Below are positions 13,141-24,749 of a stretch of DNA of 64,000 nt, piece after piece; positions within the stretch are counted from its first letter, which is position 1; each line of letters starts with the position of its first letter. A program made the position numbers and the translations under genes. The stretch comes from Cucumis sativus. Taxonomy: Eukaryota > Streptophyta > Magnoliopsida > Cucurbitales > Cucurbitaceae. Below the pieces are notes generated by a model. That model worked only from the letters and a program-made list of their open reading frames with translations. It was not told the DNA's origin and did no database searches. The stretch spans positions 15,890,272 through 15,954,271 of the forward strand of contig NC_026659.2 in assembly GCF_000004075.3 (NCBI RefSeq). The letters are read 5' to 3'.

Positions 13141-14205
13141 CTAGCACTTCTTGCATTTTTGAGAGATCACATCTTGAAGATATTGAAGAGTTTTGTGATA
13201 ATTTAAGAACCCCATAAACCAGAAGTCGAAATTATCCACTGTAACTATTTCCATGTACTTCTGTGAAGGCTTCTTCACATTCTCACTCTGATTGATTCTC
13301 TCTATTTTTCCTACTGGAATCACTACCTGCAGACAACAACCATTTCTTTCGAGTTTGAGAAAGAGAGAGGAAGAAGATGACGACAACGATAATGACAAAG
13401 AAACAAGAAAGCAACTATTTCTTGGGTGAGCTTTTACCTTGTAATGGAATCGAATTAGCTCTCCTGAGGGGGAAGAGACTTTGATCGATCTGTCGCTGCA
13501 GAAGGCGATCTTATTTGTGGATATGAAGAGCAGCCCTGCAATGGGTCCAGCTGTGGTTGACAAATAGCAATGGACAGCCTTCAATAATTTTTCACCATCT
13601 CCAACGTTAAATAATTGTTTGAAGATTTTTCTCAATCCACCCACTTGAAGAATTCTAGCTCCTAAGCTCAACTTTCCCTTTACAGTTTCTGAGATCTTGG
13701 ATCCTAATCTCACTGCAGTTCCATCAAAACCAAAAAGTTTCTATCAAACATCTCACTTTGGATTGTAATAAGTAAATCAAAGTACATCGATTTGTCATCC
13801 CAATTTTTTGTTCTCTTGAGAACACCATATCAGAGCATTTGAAAATCTTAATAATGAACGTATAATGTTGAACAACGAACTCACCATGCTCTCGGACTCC
13901 ATGCGCAAAGCTGTCTGCTCTTTTACCAAGCTTGTTCACCCTGCTAAGCATTGAATCTTTACTACCTGCAAGATGAAACTATTCTCAATCCAAAAACCCC
14001 TTTCATGTTCATTCATTCATTTGTTAAGGCATAGGTTTGGAGGTGAGTACTTACATTGTTTTAATGCTGGGTATTTGGTGTCTGAAGAGGAAATGTTGTA
14101 TTGGCCAGCAAGATCAGGTAAGAGTCTCTGAACTGATTGCTCAACTTGTAATGCTGTTGATCCAATTGGAAAACCAATAACATGTCTCTGCAATAAAGTT
14201 TCCAT
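13141..14205 (-). CDS. GEM-like GRAM-domain protein, copy 2
   Basis: Four exons, 14205-14055, 13965-13885, 13712-13438 and 13326-13141, join to 693 nt (230 residues). The first exon gives METLLQRHVIGFPIGS and ends PALKQC, ending like copy 1 (TKQC) with the same donor context. Exon 2 contains VNKLGKRADSFAHGVREH, 12 nt longer than in copy 1. Exons 3-4 hold the GRAM domain (EKLLKAVHCYLST, GLLFISTNKIAFCSD, FHYKVVIPVGKIERI, VDNFDFWFMGF). This copy keeps the more usual family wording, so copy 1 may be the faster-evolving duplicate; that is inference. Both genes face the same way about 5.7 kb apart, the usual result of tandem duplication. An intact frame supports function. A weak TATA-like TAAATATA lies near 14359-14366. 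Confidence 0.9.
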
Positions 14206-17200
14206 ATTTGATTAATGACAGAAAATTCAGCTATTCAAATTCTGTTGCTTGGAGTGGCTTGACCTCTGCAGCCACTCGCCTAGGATGTCCTTTACTAGCA
14301 ATAAGCAAGGAAGATATGTTTGCTTAATGACTAGTGTATGATTCATTGCTTCTCCCACTATATTTAAAGAGATCGAAAGTTGTAGGTGAATCTTACTTTC
14401 TGTTGTCTGAGTCATCCAAGATGCATCAGAAAGAATAAAAAAATTAAGAAAATTGGGGAAAAGAAAAAGAGATCTTAGGTTTAGTTACTTTAGAAAAAGG
14501 CAAAACAGAATGACTTTTGAAATATCTTCCATCTCCTTAGAAAGCTTCGGAAGAAAGGCTAGTTTCTTGTAGAACAAGCCTTGTTTTAAGCTAATATGAA
14601 AGCTAATATTGTCCCGGTACGTTGCAGTGGTGCTGAATGTAAATAAGTATAATGGAGAGCAATATTCCTTCTTTCTGGATTTTAGTTATTGAAATAGTGT
14701 GCTCATGTGATTTTAAAATTATCTCCCCAACAAATAAACTCTCAACTTTTCAGCGTTGTGGAGTTTGAGCATAGTAAAATGGAAAATGTGATGTCTGTCT
14801 ACTCTGGTAGCATTACCCAGGGCAGAATTTGGTTTTTTCGAGGGGCCACAATTCAACATAACCATAAGTGAAATTTTCACCTTATATGACTTCTCGTTCC
14901 ATTCTTTCAAGTTATTGGATCCTTTTTCTCACCAGAGAATCTCCTCCATTCTTCTGTTCCATCAATCCCAAAAAGCTATGTGACACATATAGTGTGAGAC
15001 AAATAATCCATATTTATATGTATTAGATATCAATACTACCAAATACTTCTCAGATACGTATCAATACTCAATTTGGCATATATGTGTTTTCTGTCCATGT
15101 ATCTTAAACATATCTATAACACGATTTAACATATCTATTTTTATACTAACTTTTATTTAAAACAAAAAAAAAAAAAAAACAAGCAACTCATGTAATATTT
15201 CACAACTCAAAAGACTAAACAACCTATTCAAAATGTCTATTCTTTTGTCCTAAACTAAAATGACAAAAATAAATAAAAACATACCAAATCTTAAAATCTT
15301 ATGATCCTCATCATCACATTTGAGTCCCTACCAAGTCTTGTAAAATATAGCCCTCTTGAATATAAATAATTTAAAGAAGAAGTTCTTGTTTATCTTTATA
15401 CTTTTGTTCAAATCCTTCTTCCATTTTGATGTTTTATTAACGTGACATTTTATGATTTTTCGTGGATTTAGTGAATTACATTTAGTATCTTAACATTAAA
15501 TTTACCTACATCCTAGATTTTTTAAAGGAAAAAAATGTATTTTCGAATGTATCATAGTTTTTTTAGATTGACTTCTCGTCGTATTATAACATACCCGCAT
15601 CTTGTATTTGTAATTTATGTCTGTCCTTCAGAGCCGAAGAGTGATCGGAACCAATTCAGTCATATTTTCATTCATTTGGAATTTGGACTCTCCTAATTCA
15701 TTTTTTATTTACTTATTTTTTAATACTCAGATAAAAAAAAAGAGAGAGAGAACCAACATCATGACATTTTTTGTTTTTCTCTTCTAAGAAAGAAGTTGAA
15801 CCTCAATCAAGAGAGTGAAAACATCCATCCTACAGAGATCATCAATCCATTGAGGGAGAGAATGAACCCAACAAAAAGAGTACTCAAACAAGAAAGGGTA
15901 TATTTAGCAATCTTATACGCTGTTTAGTTAGAACATTAACCAACATGGATTCTGACGACACCATTTAGAAAAAGAAATAAATAAATGGATTTCTTAACCA
16001 ACTCCTACCCCCACCCAAAAATAATAATAGTAGGAAAAAGTTAGCTCTTGAAAATAGATCCCAAGACAACTTTTGAATCATAGCCCTTAAAGCTTCCTAC
16101 TTTCCCTCAATTCGAAATGGTGAGGCTATGATTTTGAAACTTTTTGAGCTGGAATATTGGCTTTCTGATGCCAGCTGACTTTTCATACCAAATGAAAAAG
16201 AAAGAAGGAAAGAAAGTTGTATGCAGAGCCCAATTGGTAAAACTAACACATAGCAGCACATGCTAAAAGGCATAACACGGTTGCATAGTTTTTATCAGAA
16301 ATGACATTTGATGATATATTTTTTCAGTACAAAAATCTCAGTTGAACTACCTAATATAACCGCTGCTTTCTCCTACTCTGAGTCTCTGACACAGTCAGCA
16401 TAGAAAATTAAAGGTTGCAAGCATGGCACTGAAGGTGAAAAAAGTAGTAGGACTTAATTCAAACACATGGTGGGCAATGCAAGATCACAAAAGATATATT
16501 TCTATTTCGTTATGGGTAATCAAGGAATCTAAATTTGATCTTAAACTCAATCCAAACAGTGTTAATGGGACCTGATCATTAGAAAGAACTAGAAAAAGGG
16601 GGGGAAATCCAAGGATGATTCAAGTCGGCAGGTCAAAAAAAGAAAGAAAAAAAAAGGTGGAGGGAGAGAGAAATTCAGGACCTTATTTGAGAAGAAGATC
16701 AAGAGGGTCCTCATGCCGACTTGGAAAGTTGGAATTGAACTTGAGAATGTGACAAACCATCTTTTTTGGATGGATAATTTGCCAGTATATTCATCACTCT
16801 TGAGATATAGAATGAACAAACATTACCAAAATGAATTTTATGTCTTTCAACACTTATTTTAAATACAACCAAATGAATCCAAATATCACCAATATACCCA
16901 AAAATATTACCGTGTTAACATTTTTGTTACATTTCAAAATACTTCTAAACAACTACTTTTACAAAATTATCTTAAATTTATTTAAAATAGACCATTTAAA
17001 TGCCCTTCAAATTTGGTTGGTTATAAGAAAAAAATGATACATATCTTTTATTATTTGCAAATGACTAAATTTTATAATTTATCCGTAATAGATCCGGATA
17101 GATTTTAGTGAAAAAGACCAATAAAAAATGAAACAACATACCACACAACTAAAGTAAAAGGTTCTAAGGAGAACAATCCACATTGATTCCCACGAAAAAA

Positions 17201-19897
17201 ATCCTCAACCACTAAAATCGACACGTATAAGTTTTAGCCTTAATGTCCATACAAAGGTATGAGGAGGTCTTAAATGAGCATCACGGACATACCTATTCTA
17301 CTCAACAAAACACCAAATGACTCTTCACACCAATATTTTATTTAACAATGATTTAACCTTATATTAATATTTATTTGAATTTGATTAGAAGTGATTAATT
17401 AAATTAGAATAGGTGATGAGTCAGATAAGAAGTCTGCATATTTTAAAATAAAAACACATCAGAAAACAAATGTGGAAAACAAAATTAGATTAAAGAAATC
17501 ATTAATAATAGTTAATATTATTTGGTTTCCTTCTATATTATTAAATAATGATGTGTAAAGTATTTTGTTAATATAAAATGGCTAATAAAAAATAGGTTGT
17601 GGATCCCTTGAAATAAAGAAAGGTATAGGGAAAAAGATGTAGGTTTTGGGTGTAATTTCCCATAAATGTTTAAGTTTTGAGTTCTGTTTCATTTTATACG
17701 CTTTACATGATTTTTAAATCTCACTAGATTAGCTCATTTTTAATTATTACATTAATGTTTATTAATTAATTTGAAATAATTATCAATTTTATTTTTATAA
17801 TTTATTTTTAATTGCAATAATAATTATGAAACTTAATTAATTATAATTCTTTTTAAAGAAAATTTGTAAGAATAAAACATTTGACAACATATTTATCCTA
17901 AAAATATAAAGTATAATAAATTTTGTCATTTATTGTTTTGTTTTATGGAATATAAATAGTTTATCAATTTTTTTTATTTTTGAAAAAAATAATCTTTTTT
18001 TAAATTAATTAATAGACACTGAATAATCATATAAGATTAATACTTTAACATTTAAGGACCGAATAAAAGTTAAACCAAATACTTAAACACCAATAAAGAT
18101 TTGTTTAGTAGAAAATTCAAATTATGGTTTATGTTTTCGAATTTATTTTTTATGTTGAGTTTGAAAACTGTATAGAGTAAAATTCCATAACTAACATTTT
18201 TATGTTTTTTGTTTTTCTATATTTTAAATTTCAAATTTTAAAATCATAATTATATTAGATAAGATAATAGTAAGAACAAAAATAATTTCTATAATAAACT
18301 CAAAAACTCAATTATTTTGGTTAACTAAAACATGTATCATATATTATATAACATATGGTAAACATAAAACAATAATTATAGAAAAAATTTACCACAGAAT
18401 ACGTTTGTAAATTAATTACTAATAGTTTATATCCAAACATTATTAAGTAATACTGTTTATAAATATATTAAGGAAATTACCAAAATTGTTGAAATTAATA
18501 AACTTGTTAGATATTGACACTCTATGTCTCTTTAACACTAGGCCAATCAGTTAGGTTTAGAAAAATTAAAAATATTTATAAAGAAAACAAAGTTTTGGAG
18601 AAAAAAATTGACATAAGATATTTAGAAAAAGAAAGAGTAAGTAAAAGATATAATTTGAATATATATTATAGTTTGTGGTTTTGGTAACCTTTTGTGTCCA
18701 CTCTCATTTATTACTAACTTTGGGTCACATTCATTAATGGAAATAAAAGGAAAATTAAAATCAATGGGAATGAAAACAAATTTTCTTTAATATTGTTTGG
18801 AAATTGTCAAAGAATCAGTCAATTATCATATAGTTCCAAATAAGTCAATATTATTCTCCAAAAATAATTATTATTATCATCATTGTACCAAATGGACTTC
18901 ATATTTTCAATGACATTTATTGAGTTTAATTAATTAGATAGATAGATGGATATCTTACTATACAATTGATTGAACATTGAACATGGTAAATGGTAATTGG
19001 TAATTGGTAATAAACAAAATAGCTCTCTTATATCAAATCATAACTAACATGAATGAAAATCCTAACCCCTTGAATCTAAAAATCAATGATTTCATCTCAA
19101 GGTTTGAATCACTGCACAAGTAGTTTGATCAACAATACATACAATCTAAAGATAAGATATACAAAGAAAGTTGCTTGTGGTCTTAGGTTCGATTTGGATG
19201 TATTCGTAAACGTAATTTTCAAAAAAAAAAAAAAAACAGAAAACCAACAGGTTACCAAAGGAGCCTTCAAATTTTCAAACTTATTTACCAAACTATGTTA
19301 GAATTATCAAACATTGTATGATTTAAAAAACAATACAAATAAATTGGTCAATACACAAAAAGTTAACCAATACAGATTCATATTTTGGACATCCTTCTCA
19401 TCATATAAGTCAATAATAATAATAAACTCACAACAAAGTAAAATTGATATAACAGCCCACCTCTTCATTATTATTACTCAGGCACTGTTTGGAAACAGCA
19501 ATAAACAACTGGAATACAAGATTACAAGATCCAAACATTGATTCTTCTTTGTAATAAAATATTTTTAAATCTGAAACTTTATGGACATTACTTCAAATTT
19601 TTGCAAGAAAAAGAAAGAAAAAAAAAAAAAAAGAGTTCTAGTTCTATCTCTATCACAAATAATGGGAATTGAAAGTTTTTCAACCCAAAGAAAGAAAAAG
19701 AGAGAGAGATCTAACAGAGGATGTCCTATTCATTCATAACTGCTTACCATTTTTTTTGTTCCTTAACTTCCTACTGCCTATACAGAAACTTGTAAATTTT
19801 CCTCCATTATGGCTTTATTTCCATTGCCAATTAGAGAAGATAATTGAAAGATTGAGAAAAAACAAAATGGCATTCCCAGCATCCAATAATTTGTATA
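14206..19897. other. Intergenic DNA between GEM-like copy 2 and SRM1-like
   Basis: About 5.7 kb with no recognisable exon on either strand. It includes the upstream region of GEM-like copy 2, very AT-rich DNA from 17.3 to 19.1 kb, poly(A) runs near 15164 and 19219, and a purine-rich stretch near 16600-16670. The last few hundred bases before 19898 should be the 3' UTR of the MYB gene. Confidence 0.55.
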
Positions 19898-22764
19898 TTA
19901 CCTATGAGCAGATGTGGGAGGCATTGGATATGTCATTGGGCCCATGTTTACGGGTGCACCGGGAACCACTGTGCCGGGCACTGGAGCTCGGACTCCATAT
20001 GCCATATGAGCGGGAGCAGGGAGACTGACAGGGGTGCCAACAGCTGAGACAAGTGGACCGCCCACTGGCTGTCCCATTGTTGGACCACCGTACATTCCCA
20101 CACCAGGAGGACCAGCTGCAGATTGAGGAGGCTGTTTTGTTGGTTTTCCAGAGGGAGCTGCTCCAGAGCCATTTGCTTGACCCGTGATTGGCCCTTGAGC
20201 CGCTGAGATATCTCCATTTGCAACGCTGGTGATATCGTGGATGCTGGACCGCCTCCTTTCTTTGTTCATTGAGTTCAAACGGATGAAGTATTTTTGTGCA
20301 TGGCTTGCCACTTGAGTAGGTGTTCTCGTCACAACAAAGTTTCGGGATATACTCCGCCAGTCTCCTTTCCCATATTTATCAAGACCAAGTAGAAATAATC
20401 TGTGTAGTCAGGCATGAAGGAGTTTAAAACTTCAAGGCAGATGTTACAAAGAAAGAGAAACACATGGAACAAAGAAATACTTCAACTTCTAAAGGCCAGC
20501 GTTATAAGGCCTCAGAAAAATTTTAGGCTATAAGCTTGGCATTTACAAACCATAACGTTATTCATAAGTCAGATTTTCTAAAACAAGGCAAAAAGAATAA
20601 ACAGATTTACCAAACATGTTTCACTAGTTCTTAAACCAGTTTCTAAGAACAATTTGAGCACTCAACACACGGTGACGCGTCAGTTGGGCACAACATTGAA
20701 TGCATCAAATCGTCATATGCATTTAAAATTTTAAATGTGTCTAATAAGTCCCCAAGGGGATGTTTGGACCCCCAGCTTCAAGTGGATTGGGGACTAGTTT
20801 GGGGCTAACATTACTATTATTAGTTGGAAACCAACTATTATAGCCTATGATACACTACAATTTTACTATTTCCAAATCTTTTTTGTTAGCGTTTATTTTC
20901 CTATCCAAATTAAAATAGTTTGTATCCCAAACACATACTATAATAACGTATAGAACCACTAAATAATAACGTGGTTAATAAGTTCTTAACATTTAATCCA
21001 AAATCCAAATATCAGATTACTCGACAGGACATATTTCCAAAGAGCTTCCAATAAAGATGTTTGAGTCAATCAAAGGAAGGCAATATGAAGAGTTCTCAAC
21101 AAACAAATCTTCTAAGAGCTGAAAGTAAATGCAACAAATTTGGAATAACATTGAAGTGTTGAAATAATTAAATTTATCTTAGCCCACTAGCTTAAATTCG
21201 AGTCAATCGGTGATTTAACATGGCATTAGAATAAGAGATTCTATGTTTGAACCTATGTCATTTCCTCCTTGCTTAATATTAATCTCCATTTGTTGGGTCA
21301 GTTACAAACTTTCAAGCAAGCCGACGAGTGAAGGAAAGTGTTAAATTTTGACATAATTAAATTTATGACAACCCACTATCTTAAACTTTTTGGTCAATGG
21401 ATGATTTAACTCATATAGGAAACAGGTTGTAATGAAAACTCTTTACGTTACATTAAAATCCAGGATTCTTTTATTCTCACAACTCATAAAAGGCCTACTG
21501 GATTTGATGAAACACTATCTTGATGCAAGTGTTCATATGCATCAATGTGTTTAGGTTCAGTTGCATCGACTATAGCTAGAAAGATCAGAATTTACACCAC
21601 GTTGGCGGAACACAGAAGAACCAAGAAGCAGACTTAGCCACAATAAAACTGAAAATCTCATCATACATTTTCAATAAAAAGCAGGATGGTTTCAACAGAG
21701 ATATGGAGGTGGTTTCAAAAGAAGGGCATAAAGAAACTAACTTTATTCCAATAACTCAGCTGATCCCCCTCCCAAAGAATGTTTCCAACTAGATTTCGGG
21801 AGTACAAATTTATTAGAATAAACTCCAAAACCTAAAAACAAGAGAGCAATTTTGGACAGCATCACAACTAAACAGACATACATGACATTTAAAACTTCGG
21901 GTTACGGCTGCTATTTGTCATCAATATGCTACTAAACCTTTGTTTGTCTGAAGTAGGACAAAAATCAATTCTAAGTAATTGAGTTTGAGAGACCTGAGGC
22001 ATGGTTGTATCGTGTAACTTTAATTGGATAAAGAAAACTTTAGGCAGGAGGAGGTTTACCGAGGCAATTAGTGTTTCATTAGAAATCAGAGACATATACC
22101 TAACAGAGCATTAGAAATAGCACATTCCCGTGAGCTCAGGTAGGGGTTTAGGACAGGACCAGTCTAACTCGACTATGCTATGCCTATGATAATATAGTGT
22201 GTCATTCATGGACTGTAGCTAGTTCCATGAAAACAAGATGTTTGTGTCAAGGAGAAAGAAACAAAAGTAATCTGATTAACAAAACAGTAACCAAACTTTT
22301 GACTTTCATAAGATACCATATCACAGCTTCTATGAGAAGGACGAGGGAGAGAAGCATAAACATAAAGAGTCAATTCACCTGTGTTCATCCTCTGTCCAAG
22401 CAATCCCTTTACGGCGTTCTTGATCTGACCTTGAAGTCTTACTTCCATGATTTGAATCACCATTACAGTTCCCAAAATGACCATTCTTCTTAGTTGTTCC
22501 TTCATCACCAGCATGGTTGGCTGAACCATCTGAAGAAGAACTATAGGAAGGGAGAGGCACACAACCCGATTCAATTAGATTAACATCCTCAACTAAGAGC
22601 TCATAGTGATGTTTAATCTCTTCTATGGTTTTCCCTGGTACATCGACTGCAATTTTCTCCCACCGATCCGAATCATCCTCGGGATGACTTGCAAGTGCAT
22701 TCTCAAATGCCTTGTCCTGTTCTAAACTCCACAAGGAGCTACTTCCTGCTTCATCAACAGTCAT
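19898..22764 (-). CDS. SRM1-like MYB transcription factor (SHAQKYF class)
   Basis: Two coding exons, 22764-22379 and 20399-19898, join to 888 nt (295 residues), close to the roughly 300 residues of Arabidopsis SRM1 (At5g08520). The start is the ATG beginning MTVDEAGSS. Residues about 9-62 form an N-terminal SANT/MYB repeat with Trp11 and Trp34 ([21 protein letters not shown]). A Ser/Gly/Asn-rich linker follows. The second MYB repeat runs about 120-172 ([21 protein letters not shown]) and contains SHAQKYF at 161-167. The C-terminus is rich in Pro, Gly and Ala. Family members bind TATCC/GATAA-type sites in the nucleus; Arabidopsis SRM1 is linked to ABA and salt responses. The 1.98-kb intron splits the second MYB repeat and carries a small LTR-like element. 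The exon GC content is clearly above the flanks, as expected for a conserved coding region. Confidence 0.92.
21157..21411 (+). mobile_element. Minute LTR-element remnant (SMART/TRIM-like)
   Basis: Two direct repeats, about 21157-21220 and 21339-21411, both begin TGTT and share AATTAAATTTAT, a CCCACTA..CTTAAA block and GTCAAT..TGATTTAAC. Directly after the left repeat, TGGCATTAGAAT (21221-21232) matches 8 of 12 bases of the plant tRNA-iMet primer-binding site TGGTATCAGAGC. Directly before the right repeat is the purine tract GAAGGAAAG. The layout LTR, PBS, short spacer, polypurine tract, LTR in about 255 bp fits the very small non-coding LTR elements called SMARTs or TRIMs. No target-site duplication is clear, so it is old. 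It sits in the SRM1-like intron. Confidence 0.55.
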
Positions 22765-22953
22765 CTGACCTTGTTTAAGTCTGCTGAGCAGAATTAGCCA
22801 CCAGAAGAAGAAGAAAAGAACCAGCTTCACCCAACTGTACGCTAGTGTTCCAAAATTGAGGTTTCTAACAATTAAATTTTCTGTTTCCTAAATCTAAGAG
22901 AAGACTGAGTTTCCAGAACTGATTTATGGAATTGGGACTTTGTTCTATCTCAC

Positions 22954-23112
22954 GTAGATGCAACCGATAACAAAGATTCAGATTGGGGAAGCAGATAAGG
23001 CTTCAGATCCCGCAATTTACTTCAAATTCGGGAAGACGAAGACGAAAACACAAAGAGAAAGCTTGGAGCAAGTTGAAACCAGAGAGCAGTCTAGAGAAAA
23101 AGTAGCAAAAAC
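22954..23112 (-). other. Probable non-coding leader exon of the SRM1-like gene
   Basis: On the minus strand an acceptor (tttacag) ends at 23113 and a donor (gtgagat) begins at 22953. The next acceptor, ending ctgctcag just before the ATG, has a pyrimidine-rich tract. This makes a leader exon of about 159 nt plausible. The sequence further upstream is listed as the next interval. Confidence 0.4.
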
Positions 23113-24720
23113 CTGTAAAGTAGAAGAGGATTCTCAGTGTTGATTTGCTCCACAGCACAAGAACTCGACTCTTGTGAGCAGCTGACCTATTGAAAGAACG
23201 AAAAGGCAACAGAGTTCAGTTGGACCATAAGAAATATCTGAATGCCATAATATCAAAAAATAATAATAATAGTAATAGTAAATATAACAATAATAATATT
23301 AATAATAAAATATATTGTCAGTTTTCTGTGAGGCAATGGAAATTAATGCAGTCATGATATAAACAAAGTGGTAATTAAAGCTTTGAATTGCGAAATTTGA
23401 AAGGGACATTGGAGACTAACAAACATAGAGGTAACAACCCAGAAGTTCACGAAGGATAATAAGAGGGGAAAAAAAGAGTAAAAGAGGAGTCTTCTGATAC
23501 ATAACAAAACAAAAAACTCAATTACCAAAGCCAAACATGTCACAAAGCTTTTTTAACACTTGAGGCCCACCAAAGTTTATCCCGTTCCATTTCAGATTCT
23601 CACAATTCTACACTCATTTTTTACAGCAAATCATAACTTAGCATAAGATTGTTTCTGCTACTTAAGCAGATGGGGTGGAATCATTTAAGGAAAGAAGAGA
23701 AAAGAAGTCCAAAAATAGAACCTATCTTGAATATATAGATATACGAAAGAAGTAAAAGGATGTGTTAGGTATTGTCGGTTTCCAAAAACAAAAGACCATA
23801 AAACCCCAAATTGGATTCAATCAAAGTGAAAGGATTTCAGTTTTAATGAAGCAAAGTTCAAAAGGGGTTTTCGTTTATGAGAATCTGAATTCAAAAAATA
23901 AACAGGTTCATAAAAATTCCATAAAACCCACTTCTTAAACATCAAAAACAGCTCGATAAACCACTGATTTGAATGAAAAGAAGAAGAAACCCACCTCGAA
24001 ACCCTCGTCTTCTTGCTTTCAAAGCCTAGAAAAATCGATGATCGAACCCAGAAAAAACTAACGAAGAAGAAACAAAACTAGGCTTATAATAACCACAAAG
24101 ATTTTGACAGTTTACCCAAAAATCCATAAAAAAAAAAAAAAGAACAATGAACCCCAGTATTCATTTACCTAGCAAAGTAAGAATCGGAGCTGAAATGTCC
24201 AAATTACTCCAACAATCACAGTAAAAAGAGAAGAAGACAACAAAACCCCAAAAACGTAAAGCTTAATTACACCCATTACCTTACATTTCACTACAAGCTT
24301 TAGTGAGAAATCAAAGAAAAGACAAAGAAAGAGCAGAAATCGAATCTAAGGAGAAGAAACAACTGGGAGAGTCCAGAATTAAGATAAACACAGAAAAAAG
24401 AAAAGATGAAAAACACCATAGGTTTTGAAAAAGGGGAAAAGAAAACCCTCAATAATGTTGAAAAATTACAAAGGGTAGAGATAGAAATTACTAGAGAAAA
24501 TGATGGGTGATGTTGAGAAATCCACACAAGTGAAGAGGGGGAGAAGGAGGAGAAAGAACAGTGAAGAATGGGGATTTTTGGTCCCATTCCATACAGCTAG
24601 GATTGAAAATGGCTCAACCCCAAGTTGACAAAACAACCGAATCTGAATACTCATTAAATATCTGACACATCAAAAAATATGAGAGAGAAAAACAATGAAC
24701 AATGGAAAAAAATTAATTCG
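23113..24720. other. Upstream region of the SRM1-like gene
   Basis: Contains an AAT-rich simple stretch (about 23262-23311) and, at 24300-24650, a stretch that is CT-rich on the minus strand and resembles a plant leader or promoter. No coding exon is supported. Whether the first leader exon of the MYB gene lies here cannot be decided without transcripts. Confidence 0.45.
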
Positions 24721-24749
24721 TTTCTTTTCTTTTCTTTTCTTTTCTTTTC
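24721..24749 (+). repeat. Microsatellite (TTTCT)n
   Basis: Nearly six perfect pentanucleotide units. A (CAT)n tract of about six units follows at roughly 24943-24962. Confidence 0.95.

Noticed and set aside
19948-20223. Second open frame overlapping the MYB exon on the same strand
   Set aside because: It is the out-of-frame shadow of the Pro/Gly-rich SRM1-like C-terminus.
22197-22493. Plus-strand open frame opposite the first MYB exon
   Set aside because: No family resemblance, and it overlaps a well-supported exon and intron on the other strand.
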